Shown here piece after piece: positions 1 to 11,787 of a DNA stretch of 64,000 nt. Where the stretch lies: NCBI RefSeq assembly GCF_030272615.1, contig NC_081406.1:403963439-404027438 (forward strand), given 5' to 3'. Below the pieces are notes generated by a model. It searched no databases, was not told the origin of the DNA, and was given only the letters and a program-made list of their open reading frames with translations. Position numbers and translations under genes: made by a program. This stretch comes from Cryptomeria japonica (taxonomy: Eukaryota; Streptophyta; Pinopsida; Cupressales; Cupressaceae). The stretch's first letter is position 1, and the number at the start of each line of letters is the position of its first letter.

Positions 1-1168
1 TTGGAATTAATCTTCAGAATAAGCTTGCAACTTATTAGTTTTTCAATAAATATTAATAACGAAATCCAGAAGAAAACTCCAAATATCAACCAATGAAACA
101 AGGCAAAGGAACAAAACATGAAAATATTAAAATTATACCTTTACCCTCCTATCTCATTGTGTCATATCCCCATTGTTCTTGGTTGCAAATAATTCCTCTC
201 AGACATGCACTGTTTGTCTTCCAAGATGGCAAGTGTGAAATGGACAAATAATTGATAGTTGGATATGATTATGCTAAAATGATTTATGAAAAACTATATG
301 ATTATGCTAAAGCAAAAGGCACACTCCTAATTTGTACATAATGCTTAATTGCTAAAACTCACAGATGCAAAATGACTACTATAAGATAACTATTAGATGG
401 CTATTAGTCTCAAAATGTTGGAGAAACTCTTCTTTTGTAGATTTTTGGTGTGCAAAATCCCATGTGGCAGAGATCAACGGTTGAGATTGAATCATGTAGA
501 TTGGATGGCTATGAAAAGATTGGTTGAGATGTGAGAGATAAAAGAGGAAGATGTTCCTCCTACACCTACAGGATGGAGGAAAAGGTAGAAGGAGAAGCCA
601 AGTGTCAAAAGGCTCACCTTGACTAAAGTTGAAGACTTGAGAGAATATAGGATGGTTAGAGAAGATTTAGGGATATGAGGACAAGTGGACTCAACTCCCT
701 CCAAAGATGTATGAATGTTGGAGAAAATATAGGATTGGTTGAGAAATGTGTGTAGGTACACATTCTTTGATTTATGAATTGGATGTTGAAGATAAGTGAT
801 CTATTAATATTTAAAAATATTAATATCTTTAGCAACATGATTTGATGAGTTGGAATAAGAGGAAGTGATGTGGAGATGAGATGAGTTGGATTTGGAGATT
901 AAATAATTAAGAAATTATTTAATCGATGAGACTATAGAAGAAATGGATAGGCGATAATTAAATATTAGATATTTAATTGAATTGATTTAGAAGAAAGGGT
1001 AATGAATTAATTAATAAAAAAAAAATCAATTTAATTAATTAATAGTAGAATAACCATGAATTAAACAATTTAATCTTTTCAAATTAATTATTTAATAGAA
1101 TAATAAAGTATTAAATAAATAATAAATATTTATTTAATTATTCATAGCCAATTTTTGGGTGTATACAT
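1..1168. other. AT-rich non-coding stretch, no gene seen
   Basis: I see no coding region, LTR end, primer-binding site or repeat here. The short open frames on the minus strand have no recognisable domain. The last 250 bp is very AT-rich with many TTAATTAA-like runs, and it ends where the 147-bp satellite starts. Confidence 0.6.
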
Positions 1169-4065
1169 AAACTTATCGTACTCCCGAATCATCATTTTGA
1201 AACTTGTGCTTCGTAAACACAAGTTTTGAAGCATCAAAATGGGTGTTTGAAGGCACAACAAGCTTGAAAATGCAAGTTTTGATTTCGAACCCACGAGCAT
1301 GAAAGTGCAATTATGAGACTTATCGTACACCCAAATAATTGTTTTGAAGTTTTTTCTTCCTAAACGCAAGTTTTGAAGCATAAAAATGGGTGTTTGGAGG
1401 CACAACAAACTTCAAAACGATGATTTGGAAGTACGGTAAGTTTCAAAATGGGTGTTTAGAGGCACAACAAGCTTGAAAATGCAAGTTTTTCTTTTGAAGC
1501 CATGAACATGAAAGCATTATTATGAAACTTACAGTACTCCAAAATCATCATTTTCAAACTTGTGCTTCCTAAATGCAAGTTTTGAAGCATCAAAATATGT
1601 GATTGAAGGTAGCACAAGTTTGAAAATGCAAGTTTTGATTCTGAAGCCATGAACATTAAAGCGCGATTATGAAACTAATTGCACTCCCAAATCATTGTTT
1701 TCAACCTTGTGATTCCTAAACGCAAGTTATGAAGCATCAAAATCCATGTTTAGAGGCACAACAAGGTTGAAAATGAAAGTTCATATTCTGAAGCCATGAA
1801 CATTAAAGTTCGATTATGAAACTTATTACACTCCCTAATCATCATTTTCAAGCTTGTTCTTCCTAAGTGCAAGTTTTGAAGCATCAAAATGTGTGTTTGG
1901 AGGCACAACAAGCTTGAAAATGCAAGTACTGATTCTGAAGCCACGAACATTAAAGCACGATTATGAAACTTATTGTACTCCCAAATCATCATTTTCAAGC
2001 TTGTGCTTCCTAAACACAAGTTTTGAAGCATCAAAATGTGTGTTTGGAGGTAACACAAGCTTGAAAATGCAAGTTCTGATTTCGAAGCCACAAATATTAA
2101 AGTATGATTATGAAACTTATCGAACTCCCAAGTCATCATTTTCAAGCATGTGCTTCCTAAATGCATGTTTTGAAGCATCAAAATGTGTGTTTGGAGGTAA
2201 CACAAGTTTGAAAATGAAAGTTTTGATTCTGAATCCATGAACATTAAAGCATGATTATTAAATTTATCGTACTCCCAAATCATCATTTTCAAGTTTGTGC
2301 TTTCCTAAATGCATGTTTTGAAGCATCAAAATGTGTGTTTGGAGGTAACACAAGTTTGAAAATGCAAGGTCTAATTCCTAAGCAATGAACATAAAAATAT
2401 GATTATGAAACTTTCATACTCCCAAATCATCATTTTCAAGCTTGTGCTTCCTAAACACATGTTTTGAAGCATCAACATGTGTGTTTGGAGGCACACAAAT
2501 CTTGAAAATGCAAGCTCTAATTCTGAAGCAACAAACATTAAAGTGCATTTATGAAACTTATCATACTCCCTAATCATCATTTTCAAGCTTGTGCATCCTA
2601 AACACATGTTTTGGAGTATCACAATGTGTGTTTGGAGGTAACACAAGTTTGAAAATGCAAGGTTTGTTTCCGAAGCGACAAACATGAAAGTGTGATTATG
2701 AAACTTTCATAGTCCCAAATCAACATTTTCAAGTTGTGCTTCCTAAACACATGTTTTGAAGCATCAACATGTGTGTTTGGAGGAACACAAACCTTGAAAA
2801 TGCAAGCTCTAATTCCGAAGTGACAAACATTAAAGAACAATTATGAAACTTATCATACTCCCTAATCATCATTTTCAAGCTTGTGCTTCCTAAATGCAAG
2901 TTTTGTAGCATCAAAATGTGTGTTTGGATGTGACAAGATTGAAAATGCAAGTTCTAATTCAGAAGTCACGAGCATTAATGCTTGATCTAAAACACAACAT
3001 ACTCCCAAATCATCATTTTCAACCTTGTTCTTCTTAAACACAAGTTTTGAACCATTAAAATGTGTGTTTGGATGCACAACAAGCTTTGAAATGTATGTTA
3101 TTATTCTGAAGCCACGGACATGAAAGTGCAATTATTGAATTTATCGTACTCCCAAATCATCATTTTGATTCTTGTGTTTCCTAAACGCAAGTTTTGAAGC
3201 ATCAAAACTTGTATGTGGAGGCAAAAGCTTAAAAATTAAAGTTCTCACTCCCAAGCCACGAACACAAAAGTATGATTATGAAACTTATCGTACTCCCAAA
3301 TCATAATTTGCAAGCGTGTGCTTCACAAATGCAAGTTTTCAAGCATCCAAATGTGTGTTTGGAGGTAACACAAGCTTGAAAATGCAAGTTCTAATTCTGA
3401 AGCCACAAACATTAAAGCACAATTATGAAACTTATTGCACACCCAAAACATCATTTTAAATCTTGTGCTTCCTAAACACAAGTTTGAAGCATCAAAATGT
3501 GTGTTTGGAGGTAACACAAGCTTGAAAATGCAAGTTTTGATTTCGAAGCCATGAACATTAAAGTGCGATTATGAAACTTACCGTACTCCCAAAACATCAT
3601 TTTCATTCTTGTGCTTCCTAAATGCAAGTTTTGAAGCATCAAAATGTGTGTTTGGAGAAAACACAAGCTTGAAAATACAAGTTCTAATTTCGAAGCCCCG
3701 AACATTAAAGAGAGATTATGAAACTTATCATACTCCACAATCATCACTTTTAAGGTTGTGCTTTCTAAATGCAAGTTTTGAAGCATCAAAATGCATGTTT
3801 GAAGGTAAAAAAGATTGAAAATACAAGTTCTGATTCTGAAGCCATGAACATGAAAGCGTGATTATGAAACTTATTGTACTCTTGAATCATCATTATCAAG
3901 CTTGTTCTTCCTAAATGCAAATTTTGAAGCATCAAAGAGTGTGTTTGGAGGTAACACAAGTTTGAAAATGCAAGTTCTGATTCCAAAGCCATGAAAATGA
4001 AATTGTCATTACGAAACTTATCGTACTCCCAAATGCTCATTTTCAAGCTTGTGCTTCCCAAACAC
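1169..4065. repeat. 147-bp satellite array, about 20 units
   Basis: Successive units start with a recognisable AAACTTATCGTACTCCC at 1169, 1316, 1525, 1672, 1819, 1966, 2113, 2260, 2408, 2554 and so on to 4014. The step is 146-148 bp, except for one 209-bp step. Each unit has a central dyad: TTTTCAAGCTTGTG (unit bases 27-40) is the perfect reverse complement of CACAAGCTTGAAAA (89-102), and TTTTGA-AGCA-TCAAAA sits at the same centre. Because 147 is a multiple of three, open frames with a 49-residue period run through the array on both strands. They look like by-products of the period, not genes. The array stops inside a unit at 4065 where an LTR was inserted. Confidence 0.93.
1407..1444. repeat. 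Inverted piece of the satellite unit inside the array
   Basis: Within the unit starting at 1316, bases 1407-1444 read as the reverse complement of the unit's first ~38 bases (GAAACTTACCGTAC... followed by the TCATCGTTTTGAAG part). Normal-orientation sequence then resumes by repeating the preceding GGGTGTTT-GGAGGCACAACAA segment. This adds 62 bp and explains the 209-bp step. Confidence 0.8.
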
Positions 4066-4733
4066 TATTGGAATGAATGAACACTGAGAGGGGGTGAATC
4101 AGTGTTTTGTAAATCAAAAATTTACAAAACTAATTCTTTAACCACCGGATGCAAATAACTGAAAACAAAGTGTAGAAACACAAAGCAAATATCCACACAA
4201 CCATACCAACAGAATTTTTATGTGGAAAGTCAGAAAGGGGAAAACCATGCTGGGATTTGAACCCACAATATTATTATACTATGGCCAGTAGTAGAACAAT
4301 ATTATAAAAGTGGAATGCACTTGCATTCAGGCACACTACCTAGAGGTCAATGCTCAATTACAAAACAGGGCTGCAACCATGAAGGACTCACTATCCTACA
4401 ATTGAGATATAGAAGCAAATACAATGTCTGAACTGGAATATAGCATCTACAAATACCAAGAATTAGTTCTGGTTAGGCTCAAGAATGATCTACTATCACA
4501 ACTCTGAAAAAATGTTCTATTCTTCTTTGCTACCATGTACCCGATCATGAAAAATTAAGATGCACACATGAAAATGTGCTCAATCGCTTCTAACACAGTC
4601 TCGCATCGACACCATACCTTAAAATTATCATCAAAGTCAAACCTATATATCTGCACAACTAAAATAGGTCTCCATCAAGTCGACTTCACAAAACTGCAAA
4701 ATGTGAAATGTAAAGTCTCATGTTGGTTCAAAC
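4066..4733 (-). mobile_element. Element H, 3' LTR, terminal half (split by element B)
   Basis: Read on the minus strand, this is the downstream half of an LTR that ends ...CATTCCAATA at 4066, inside a satellite unit. Diagnostic LTR parts are present: the terminal C-loop hairpin (4079-4107, stem AACACTGA/TCAGTGTT), the conserved plant-LTR block with a TGGGATT...TTTTCCCC core, and the small hairpin GAATGC-AAGT-GCATTC at 4313-4328. The other half lies at 9784-10293, beyond the insertion of element B. The CAAAC at 4729-4733 is B's target-site duplication. Confidence 0.8.
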
Positions 4734-5608
4734 TATTAGATATTTGGTTAGTCCCAAAGACACTGAGAGGGGGGGTGAATCAGTGTCTAACCAGTAGATG
4801 AAAGATTTAAAATTATTTTCAACTTTACAACCCAAATTAATATATTGGTAAGTAAGTAATAATGCAGTAAAGAGAAACAAAATAATAAGCATCAATGCAC
4901 ACCATAACACAAATATTTTTGGCGAGGAAACCCGGAAAATCCTCGATGGGATTTATGACCCACAATATTTACTCACTGGCCAATATGAATAAATATTACT
5001 CAGTACAATAGGGGCATGCACATGCAGGAAGGCCAACTGCCTAGAGCTCACTACTCAACAAAAAAAATGGGGTCTCATTGACTACACAATTGGATGGTTA
5101 AATCCAATAACAATGTACTTCTCAAAATAGCATCTGCAATGCTGGATTTAGTACTGGTTTAAGCTCTATTTCATACCTCTACCAAAACCTTGCTCTGCAA
5201 TGCTCTTCTCATACTCGCTCTTAAGATAAATACATCAAAATGCATATGCAATTATTCACTCTCATATACTGCTTACATGCATACCTATCATATCCTTACT
5301 TTTTATTATTACAAATGACCTTCAAGATCTCATACATATATGAGTCTTTATAATACATCATGTCGTCTATACAAATATAATATTACATTACAATACAATT
5401 CACATAAACAATATTAAATCCAAGTCAGCTTGGACTGCCAATATAATCTGTTGTCGGTGTAACGAGATGCCAGTGTGAATAAACCTTGTAGTGACTATTG
5501 GTGCCAGTAGGTGAAGTCTATTTCCAATAGAACCTTTGAACCCTATTACTAGTTGGTTGCCATCAATGACAACATCAACCATTCTGATCTGAGTGTATAA
5601 TGCCAACA
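4734..5608 (-). repeat. Element B 3' LTR (875 bp)
   Basis: On the minus strand it starts TGTTGGCATT right after the purine tract and ends ...ATCTAATA at 4734. The terminal hairpin has a perfect 9-bp stem AGACACTGA/TCAGTGTCT (4758-4788) around the C-rich loop. The upstream small hairpin is at about 5013-5028, and the conserved CCCAC...TTTTTCC...CC block at 4915-4960. It is longer than the 5' LTR because that copy has small deletions. Confidence 0.88.
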
Positions 5609-5760
5609 ATCTCCCCCTTTGGCATTGATTGCAACACTCACGAGAAAAATCCAAAATTGATATCCAAAATTTGAAGTCCAAAAACTGACAGTGCTCCCCC
5701 TGAGCAAGTGATCTCCTTCTATATATTTTTCTCATTACACAACTCCCCCTTTGACATCAA
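5609..5760 (-). promoter_or_regulatory. Repeated polypurine tracts of element B
   Basis: Read on the minus strand, GCCAAAGGGGGAGAT directly abuts the 3' LTR (5609-5622), and a second tract TCAAAGGGGGAG lies at 5743-5754. A third, CTCAGGGGGAGC, lies between them near 5693-5704. The tract next to the LTR is the likely plus-strand DNA primer. CATTGATTGCAAC (5623-5635, plus strand) pairs with GTTGCCATCAATG (5556-5568) inside the LTR with one mismatch, which would place the tract in the loop. Confidence 0.75.
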
Positions 5761-5829
5761 TGACAAAGGATGTCAAAAGTATCAAAACTTCAAAATTTAC
5801 CTAGAAACTTGTAGCCGATTATGTACAAT

Positions 5830-7560
5830 CTAAAAAATGTCTGCCAAAACCAAGTTAAGACCTTGCAAAAACTTTGTGCTATCAAAAATTATAGTCTCTG
5901 TCTGCCGGATCATTCTACTGAGATAATGCATCTACTTCTCCGGTGATCTTTCCCCTTGAATAGTTGCCTTAGATAGCTCATCCCAGTGTGTTAACAAATT
6001 ATCCAATCTAGGACCAAGTTTGTTCTTCAACTCTCGGGTTTTAATCTTTAACCTTGCTTTTTCCCTTTCCAATTTCTCAATCTTCTCTTCATAAGTAGAC
6101 ATCTCTTGATCCAAAATTGATGTTAGTTCCAAAGAACCAATCATATTGTCAGCAATGTCATCAATTTTTTTCTGTGTTTTCTTTATTTTCTCATCAATAT
6201 GTTCTGTTAGATGGTGAGGTTTACATGCTTCCCTATACAATTCCTTGTATTTCAGAATGGTGGAGTTCAATGTTGGTAACAATGAGTCAATCTGATGTGT
6301 GTAATCCTTTATTATTTTGTCAAAGAATTCATCCTTCTCTTTATTAACTCTTTCCTTAATGATCTCCTCATTTGTCTTATCTATGGTTTAAATATTAGAA
6401 GAAATGAATTTGGACAATGTGTCTAATTTACCTATAGACCCAAAAATATGATCAACCTTGCACGACGGTGCAATCATCTGCAAAATTGGTAAAGAATCAT
6501 CAATAGCCTTAAATTCTAAGGCATTGAATTTTGTTATCTTATTGATGGAATCCAATAATACATCAGTTACATTTGTCAATATGTAGTCCATAGTAGAAGT
6601 ACTGGGAGGAGTGCTAGGTTCTGCAATAACTTTCTTCTCTTCTCCAGATACCTTAACCCCTTCTTTATCCGCTTTCTCTTCCTTCTTATCTTCACTCTTA
6701 TCTTCATTCTTATTTACTACCAGTTCTGATTGTGTCTGTTCTTGTTCCTTTTCTTCTTCAACCGATATCTCAACATTCTGTTGAGTGTCAACAGTCTTGA
6801 CCGGTGATTCAGGTTTCTCAACATTTAAAGCTTTGGATTTCTTTTATTCTGCAGTTTCCTTGTCCAACACAATATTGATGTCCTAAGTGTCAACATTCAT
6901 TGTGAATACAATGCTGACTCGGAATCAAAATTCTATTTTTACTTCCTCTGATATATTTTCAGGCTCATTTTCCTTTTCTATCAGTGCGTCTGATACTACC
7001 GGTGGGGTTTCCTGTGTCGGTGGTGGTAAGTTGTCCTTAACTGTGATGTCAGGTACACTGCCAACCTTACCCTTGCCCTTATCTATTTTCTGATATACTT
7101 TAGTAAATGATTTATCAATTTTCTGTCTATCTTTCTCTTCTCTTTTCTCCTTCTCAACAAAGCATATGTCTCATTTATCAGTTGTTTCATCTACAATCTC
7201 TTTTACTCTATCGGTCATAAGACTAACTTGTCGGTGACCACTCACAAAAATAGTCCCGTTCGCTTCAGATATTAAGTCATCTATTTCTTGCTTTGAATTA
7301 AAAGGATGAATGGCTAACAATGCCTCAACCTTCAATTTCTTATCTAACTCCATAATAGACATTCTCTTTGCTTCAATTTTTAAGTATAAATCATTAGGAA
7401 GAACATCTACAACCTCAATAAGAACCTTCTTATACATGTCTAGCTACAAAATAATACTTTCCTCAATAGTATCCTTATCTGAATCCTTAAAAGAATGATA
7501 GAACTTACTGACATTACTAAGATTTCTTTCTTGAGTTATTTCATTGATTAGCTCTTCAAA
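5830..7560 (-). pseudogene. Element B long second ORF, C-terminal part (coiled-coil protein)
   Basis: This is one reading frame of about 577 codons that stays in phase from 7560 to a stop at 5830, with several internal stops. I do not recognise a known domain. It has a helical N-part (around ...LDMYKKVLIEVVDVLPNDL), an acidic, low-complexity Glu/Lys/Thr/Pro-rich middle, and a long C-terminal coiled coil containing EKIEKLEREKARL and KNKLGPRLDNL. The same order of segments occurs in D, E and H at clearly diverged sequence, so it is conserved as protein. The N-terminal domain found in D and E is missing through a deletion between about 7560 and 7760. Function unknown; a structural or RNA-binding role is only a guess. 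Confidence 0.75.
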
Positions 7561-7761
7561 TGCTTGAATGATTTGGTAAGTTTAAATGAGAAATTCAAGT
7601 GCTTTATAACCAAAAAGTTAACTTACAACCATATTAAATGCTTCACCAGTGAAGTGAATTTCCAACATATGTGCTAGTAAAGAAGAATTGTCACTTCTTA
7701 CCACCAACTGAGGGTAAATTCATGATATTCACTTAGTTGCCTTACCCCTAAGGATCATTCC

Positions 7762-8877
7762 TTAGTTAGATGAAGAATCTCCTATCGGTACAGGATTGCT
7801 TTGTTCTGTCGGTGCAGTGATAAATTCATCATTCCTCTGATCTCTCTTCCTGACCCATTATTTAGTGAATTCTTGCTTGATTTCATTCACCTTTTCTTTG
7901 CCTTTGTCATTAGATCCTCTGTTGTTTGTCGGTACATTCTTGCTTCTACAAAATTTTGCAATATGCCCAATCTTGTTGCATGCATAATAGGTTACATTGT
8001 TTCTTTGAATAGATTTTCCATAACCTTGACCGGTTTGAGTTCTGCATTGATTACATAGATGTCCAAATCTACCACAAACATAGCATTTTATATTCATTCT
8101 ACAATTGTCTAAGTTATGACCATTTTTATTGCATTTGGAACATTGACCGGTGGATGAGTTTGTATTCTGATTATTCTTAAATCTGCACTCATTTGCTCTA
8201 TGACCAAATTTGTTGCCATTAAAGCATTTGCCATTGAATTTATAAGCATTAGGTTTTCTTACCGGTTTGTTATGATCATGATTGTTTGTAGTTCCAGAAC
8301 TTTCTCCATGTTCAAATCCAAGTCCAACTGTTTCTCCATCAGGTTTTTGACTTTTCAGCATATCATCAAGTTTGTCTGAACTATTCTTGAATTTGTCTTT
8401 GTATTCATTTGTAGCGACCAACTCACTTTCCAAAGTACCAACTTGTCTCATAAGTTCCTCTTTGTCATGTTGCATGTGAATCAAATCTATTTTAAGTATA
8501 TCATTTTCATAACTAAGCCTTAGAGATTCATTTGATCTTTCATTAAGTCTTCTGGCCAAATCTTCCTCATTCCTCTTTGTATCTTCAATATCCTTACATA
8601 GTCTCATGGTTAAATCTTGCATCTCATTCCTCATGTTACTATTCTCTTGTCTCAGTTTCTCTGCAATATCTCTGAGAGTTTTTTTTTCTTCATCATCTTG
8701 GTTTTGCAGTTGCACATGTAATTCTTTTCTCTTCTTCTTGGCTATAACCAGGTTATCTTGAAGTGCATTGATAAATTCTCGAGCAGTTCTGAGTTCATCT
8801 TCTAGTTTGATATTCTTCAATTTTTCTACATCAAAATCTTCAAGAGCTCATTCTAACTGTTGTCTAAAAATTTCCAT
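7762..8877 (-). pseudogene. Element B Gag-like protein: coiled coil plus four CCHC zinc knuckles
   Basis: The frame runs from ATG at 8877 to the stop at 7762, 371 codons, with two in-frame stops (one near codon 10, one at 7858-7860). Residues about 15-160 are a charged coiled coil (for example QALQDNLVIAKKKRKEL). A Ser/Asn-rich linker follows, then four C-x2-C-x4-H-x4-C knuckles: CFNGNKFGHRANEC (second Cys mutated to Gly), CSKCNKNGHNLDNC, CYVCGRFGHLCNQC and YYACNKIGHIAKFC (first Cys mutated to Tyr). Length and frame match the copies in E (370 aa) and D (373 aa), which fixes the start. Nucleic-acid binding is expected from the knuckles. No UBN2 or Retrotrans_gag capsid domain is visible. Confidence 0.85.
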
Positions 8878-8929
8878 TGGTACCGGTTTCAGAATCTTCC
8901 TCAATTTGTTAGGCTTCTGCAAATAGAGG

Positions 8930-8948
8930 ACTAGGCTTTGATACCAAT
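8930..8948 (-). promoter_or_regulatory. Element B primer-binding site (initiator tRNA-Met)
   Basis: The minus strand reads AATTGGTATCAAAGCC immediately after the 5' LTR. This is complementary to the 3' end of plant initiator tRNA-Met with one change (TCAAAGC for TCAGAGC). Confidence 0.85.
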
Positions 8949-9783
8949 TTTTAGATATTTGGTTAGTCCCAAAGAAATTGAGAGGGGGGGTGAATCAGTG
9001 TCTAACCGATAGCTGAAAGATTTAAACTTATTTGCAACTTTACAACCCAAATTAATATACTAGCAAGCAAGTAATAATACAATAAAGAGAAACAAAAGAA
9101 TAAGCATCAATGCACACCATAACACAAATATTTTTGGCGAGGAAACCCGGTAAGGGAAAAACCTTGGTGGGATTTGTGACCCACAGTATTTACTCACTGG
9201 CCAATATGAATAAATATTACTGAGTACAATATAGGTGTGCACATGCAAGAAGGCCAACTGACTAGAGTCTCACTGACTACACAATTGGATGGTTAAATCC
9301 AATAATAGTGTATTGCTCAAAATAGCATCTGCAATGCTAGATTCAGTACCGGTTTAAGCTCTGTCTGATACCTCTGCCAAAACCTTGCTTCGCTCTTAAG
9401 ATAAATACATCAAAATGCATATACAATTATTCGCTCTCATATACCGCTTACATGCATACCTATCATATCCTTACTTTTTATTATTACAAAAGACCTTCAA
9501 GATCTCATACATATATGATTCTTTACAATACATCATGTAGGCTATACAAATATAATATTAAATTACAATACAATTCGCATAAATAATATTAATTCCATGT
9601 CGTCTTGGACTACCGGTATAATCTACTACTGGTGTAACTGGATGTCGGTGTGAATAAACCTTGTAGTGACTCTCGGTGCTAGTATGTGAAGTCTATTGCT
9701 GATAAAACCTTTGAACCCTTTTACCAGTTGGTTGCCAACAATGACAACATCAACCATTCTCATCTGAGTTTATAATGCCAACA
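8949..9783 (-). repeat. Element B 5' LTR (835 bp)
   Basis: It pairs with 4734-5608. It starts TGTTGGCATTATAAACTC on the minus strand at 9783. Relative to the 3' LTR it lacks short segments, for example the CCTAGAGCTCACTACTC stretch near 9250. One arm of the terminal hairpin is mutated (AAATTGA for CACTGA near 8976-8982). Confidence 0.85.
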
Positions 9784-10293
9784 CAAACCATTGAAAATCC
9801 ATATACCGGACCTAAAACATGTGAACACATGTTTCCTATAAGTTGGACCAATTACATCAAACTCATCAACATCTACCAGAATCACCTCAAAGAATCCAGA
9901 CCACATGCTACACCATCAAACATGAGGATAACCATGTTCTTCCTTCAATACCTGATACTGGACCAAAAAACTTTTTCTAGAATCAATACTAGAGGATAAG
10001 ATTGCATGATAAGCTACCTCACACATCCAATCAACTATTCCAATCACCATAACCAAAATTGTATCACAAGAAATGAATAATGCTTACCAGATCTATACAC
10101 TGTGTTCCACCAACCAGACTTATGCTTCATGAATAACCAAACTTACTTAAGACTTCCAGTAATCCCAATCTCCATATACCAGATATGAGTACTAGACTGA
10201 GTTTCCATCAATGACAACCCCTAAGTAATGTCCATGCATCTAACATCATCAATCTTCACCGGAGCTTCACCAGAACAATGTCTTTTGCCAAAA
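9784..10293 (-). mobile_element. Element H, 3' LTR, upstream half
   Basis: This continues the LTR interrupted at 4733; CAAAC at 9784-9788 is the second copy of B's target duplication. On the minus strand the LTR begins next to the purine tract AAAAAGGGGGAGAT at 10294-10306. A duplicated and better preserved copy (13278-13649) begins TGTTCACAAAAGAC. GTTTCCATCAATG near 10200-10213 (plus strand) pairs with CATTGATGGCAAC just beyond the purine tract. Confidence 0.75.
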
Positions 10294-10514
10294 ATCTCCC
10301 CCTTTTTCATTGATGGCAACACTGAAAAAAATGACAAGTGATCCAAGAATCCAAAACTGCAATCAGTCAGAAAATCTCTACACTCAACTGAAAATATCAA
10401 CTGACTCCCCCTAAGAATGTGCATCATTTTTTACTCATCTCTCTCCCCCTTTGACATCAATGGCAAAGGTAGGAATCCACCAAAATTTATATACAAAAGA
10501 ATATGTACAGTGAT
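10294..10514 (-). promoter_or_regulatory. Element H 3' non-coding region with repeated purine tracts
   Basis: On the minus strand this holds AAAGGGGGAG tracts at 10443-10452 and next to the LTR at 10295-10306, and a CTTAGGGGGAGT tract near 10403-10415. The arrangement is the same as in B, C, D, E and G. CATTGATGGCAAC lies at about 10309-10321. Confidence 0.7.
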
Positions 10515-11787
10515 CTACAAAAACTTGAAAATATATGCATAAGTTACCTTCAAGTATTTTAGATACTCATTCCATCCTATTAGGAAACAATCCAAAATAT
10601 TAATTAGGGTGCTGAACATATATGCGCGTACTTCTACACCCTTAAGATCTGCTAGAACATCTTTTCCTCAAGTAGTTTCTGCATCCTGTTGTGCTCCAAG
10701 CAAAGTATCCAACCAAGGAGTGATTAAACCCCTCAATTCTCCCACTCTACCTATTAACCTCTCCTTCTCAGCACTCAAACTCTTGATCTTATCTGTTAGA
10801 TTCATAATTTGGGCTTCTAAACTGCTAGCAAAAATTGAAAGAGGGGAAAAAGATTGTGAAATTACAGCTAATTGCCCTTGATATTCCCTTATCTTTTTGT
10901 CAATGTCTACTGTAAATTTTGATAAAATGAGACATGACTTAAGGATCTTACCACCTTCATCCAAAGCATCCTCAACACTTTTTATGACAGATTTCAAAAT
11001 TAACCTATCAGCCTCAATTGTTTTCCAAAAGGTTTGAAGTCTCATCTCATTAAATTTTTTCAAAACTTTTATATTTGCCGCTTTCTCTAATGATAAAAAA
11101 TCTGATTCAATTTTGTTTAACATACCCTTAAGCTTACCAGAGGATGTGCTACTAGAATCCTTCTTAAGGTCAGGAAATTTTTTCTCCAAAACTGTGGTAG
11201 CTAGAGATACAACCTCTTTTTCTTCAAATACAGACATAAGTAAGTCCTCATTTGGCTTGATTTGCACGAGGGTAGCTAATTTCAATGCTTGAAGAGGGGA
11301 CAGGGTACTCAAATGTACCAGACCATGAGAAAATTCATCCTCATCATCTATAATTTGTTTTCATTTGTTAGGAACAATGCCTTTTGCAATGGTTACCAAA
11401 GCATTATTAGTCTTCTCTTCACCCTTCTCCGTCACAACTTCTTTTGTATTTACATCCTTTTCTTCTTTCTGATCATCACCTTCAGCCTTTCCTACATCAC
11501 CTATGTCACCAACTATCATCTCTGCAATGATTTCTATCTCTGGAGGATTTTGTATAGCTTCACCAGAGTTGTCAACTACTTCATTTGTGGTGAAGTCATC
11601 TACAGCTTCCCGTCCAACCGAATCAATTTGTACAGATGGTTGATCCCGAGAAACTTCTATTTGGACATGAACTACCAGAGGAGAAGTATCTTTGCTTGAT
11701 TGTCCTTTCGGTTGTGAGTCATCCTTCGCTGGATTAATCTGATAGTTATTTTCTTTCAAATTTTTCTTTAGAATAACCTTTGTGTGT
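10515..11787 (-). pseudogene. Element H long second ORF, C-terminal part, copy 1
   Basis: A single frame runs from 11787 down to a stop at 10515, about 424 codons, with internal stops near 11313-11360 and at 10665-10667. The N-part is acidic and low in complexity (EIEIIAEMIVGDIGDVG, EKGEEKTNNALVTIAKG). Then comes a conserved segment beginning LSPLQALKLATLVQIK, comparable to MSLTELMMMATQKLMKEG in D. It ends in a long coiled coil (VDIDKKIREYQGQLAVIS, SLSAEKERLIGRVGELRGL). It is related to the second ORFs of B, D and E but diverged. The 5' end is cut by the fusion to Gypsy RT at about 11787. Function unknown. Confidence 0.75.

Larger units (their letters stand above)
4734..9783 (-). mobile_element. 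Element B: complete non-autonomous (pol-less) LTR element
   Basis: B is flanked by the 5-bp target duplication CAAAC (4729-4733 and 9784-9788). It has two LTRs (8949-9783 upstream, 4734-5608 downstream, read on the minus strand), an initiator tRNA-Met primer site and a polypurine tract. Inside are a coiled-coil/zinc-knuckle Gag-like gene (7762-8877) and the C-terminal part of the family's long second ORF (about 5830-7560). The N-terminal part of that ORF, present in elements D and E, has been lost. No protease, integrase, RT or RNase H is present, so B must have moved with proteins from another element. It is inserted in the LTR of element H. Confidence 0.88.

Noticed and set aside
1142-4061. 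Open frames with a 49-residue repeat in the satellite (both strands)
   Set aside because: They follow from a 147-bp unit being a multiple of three and from its internal dyad. Both strands give similar peptides, there is no start or domain, and stops occur at unit variants.
1169-4065. CRISPR-like array
   Set aside because: Units are contiguous with no unique spacers, in plant-type transposon DNA.
7858-8820. Cellular CCHC-type zinc-finger gene
   Set aside because: It lies between paired LTRs with a target duplication, recurs in C, D and E, and carries stops.
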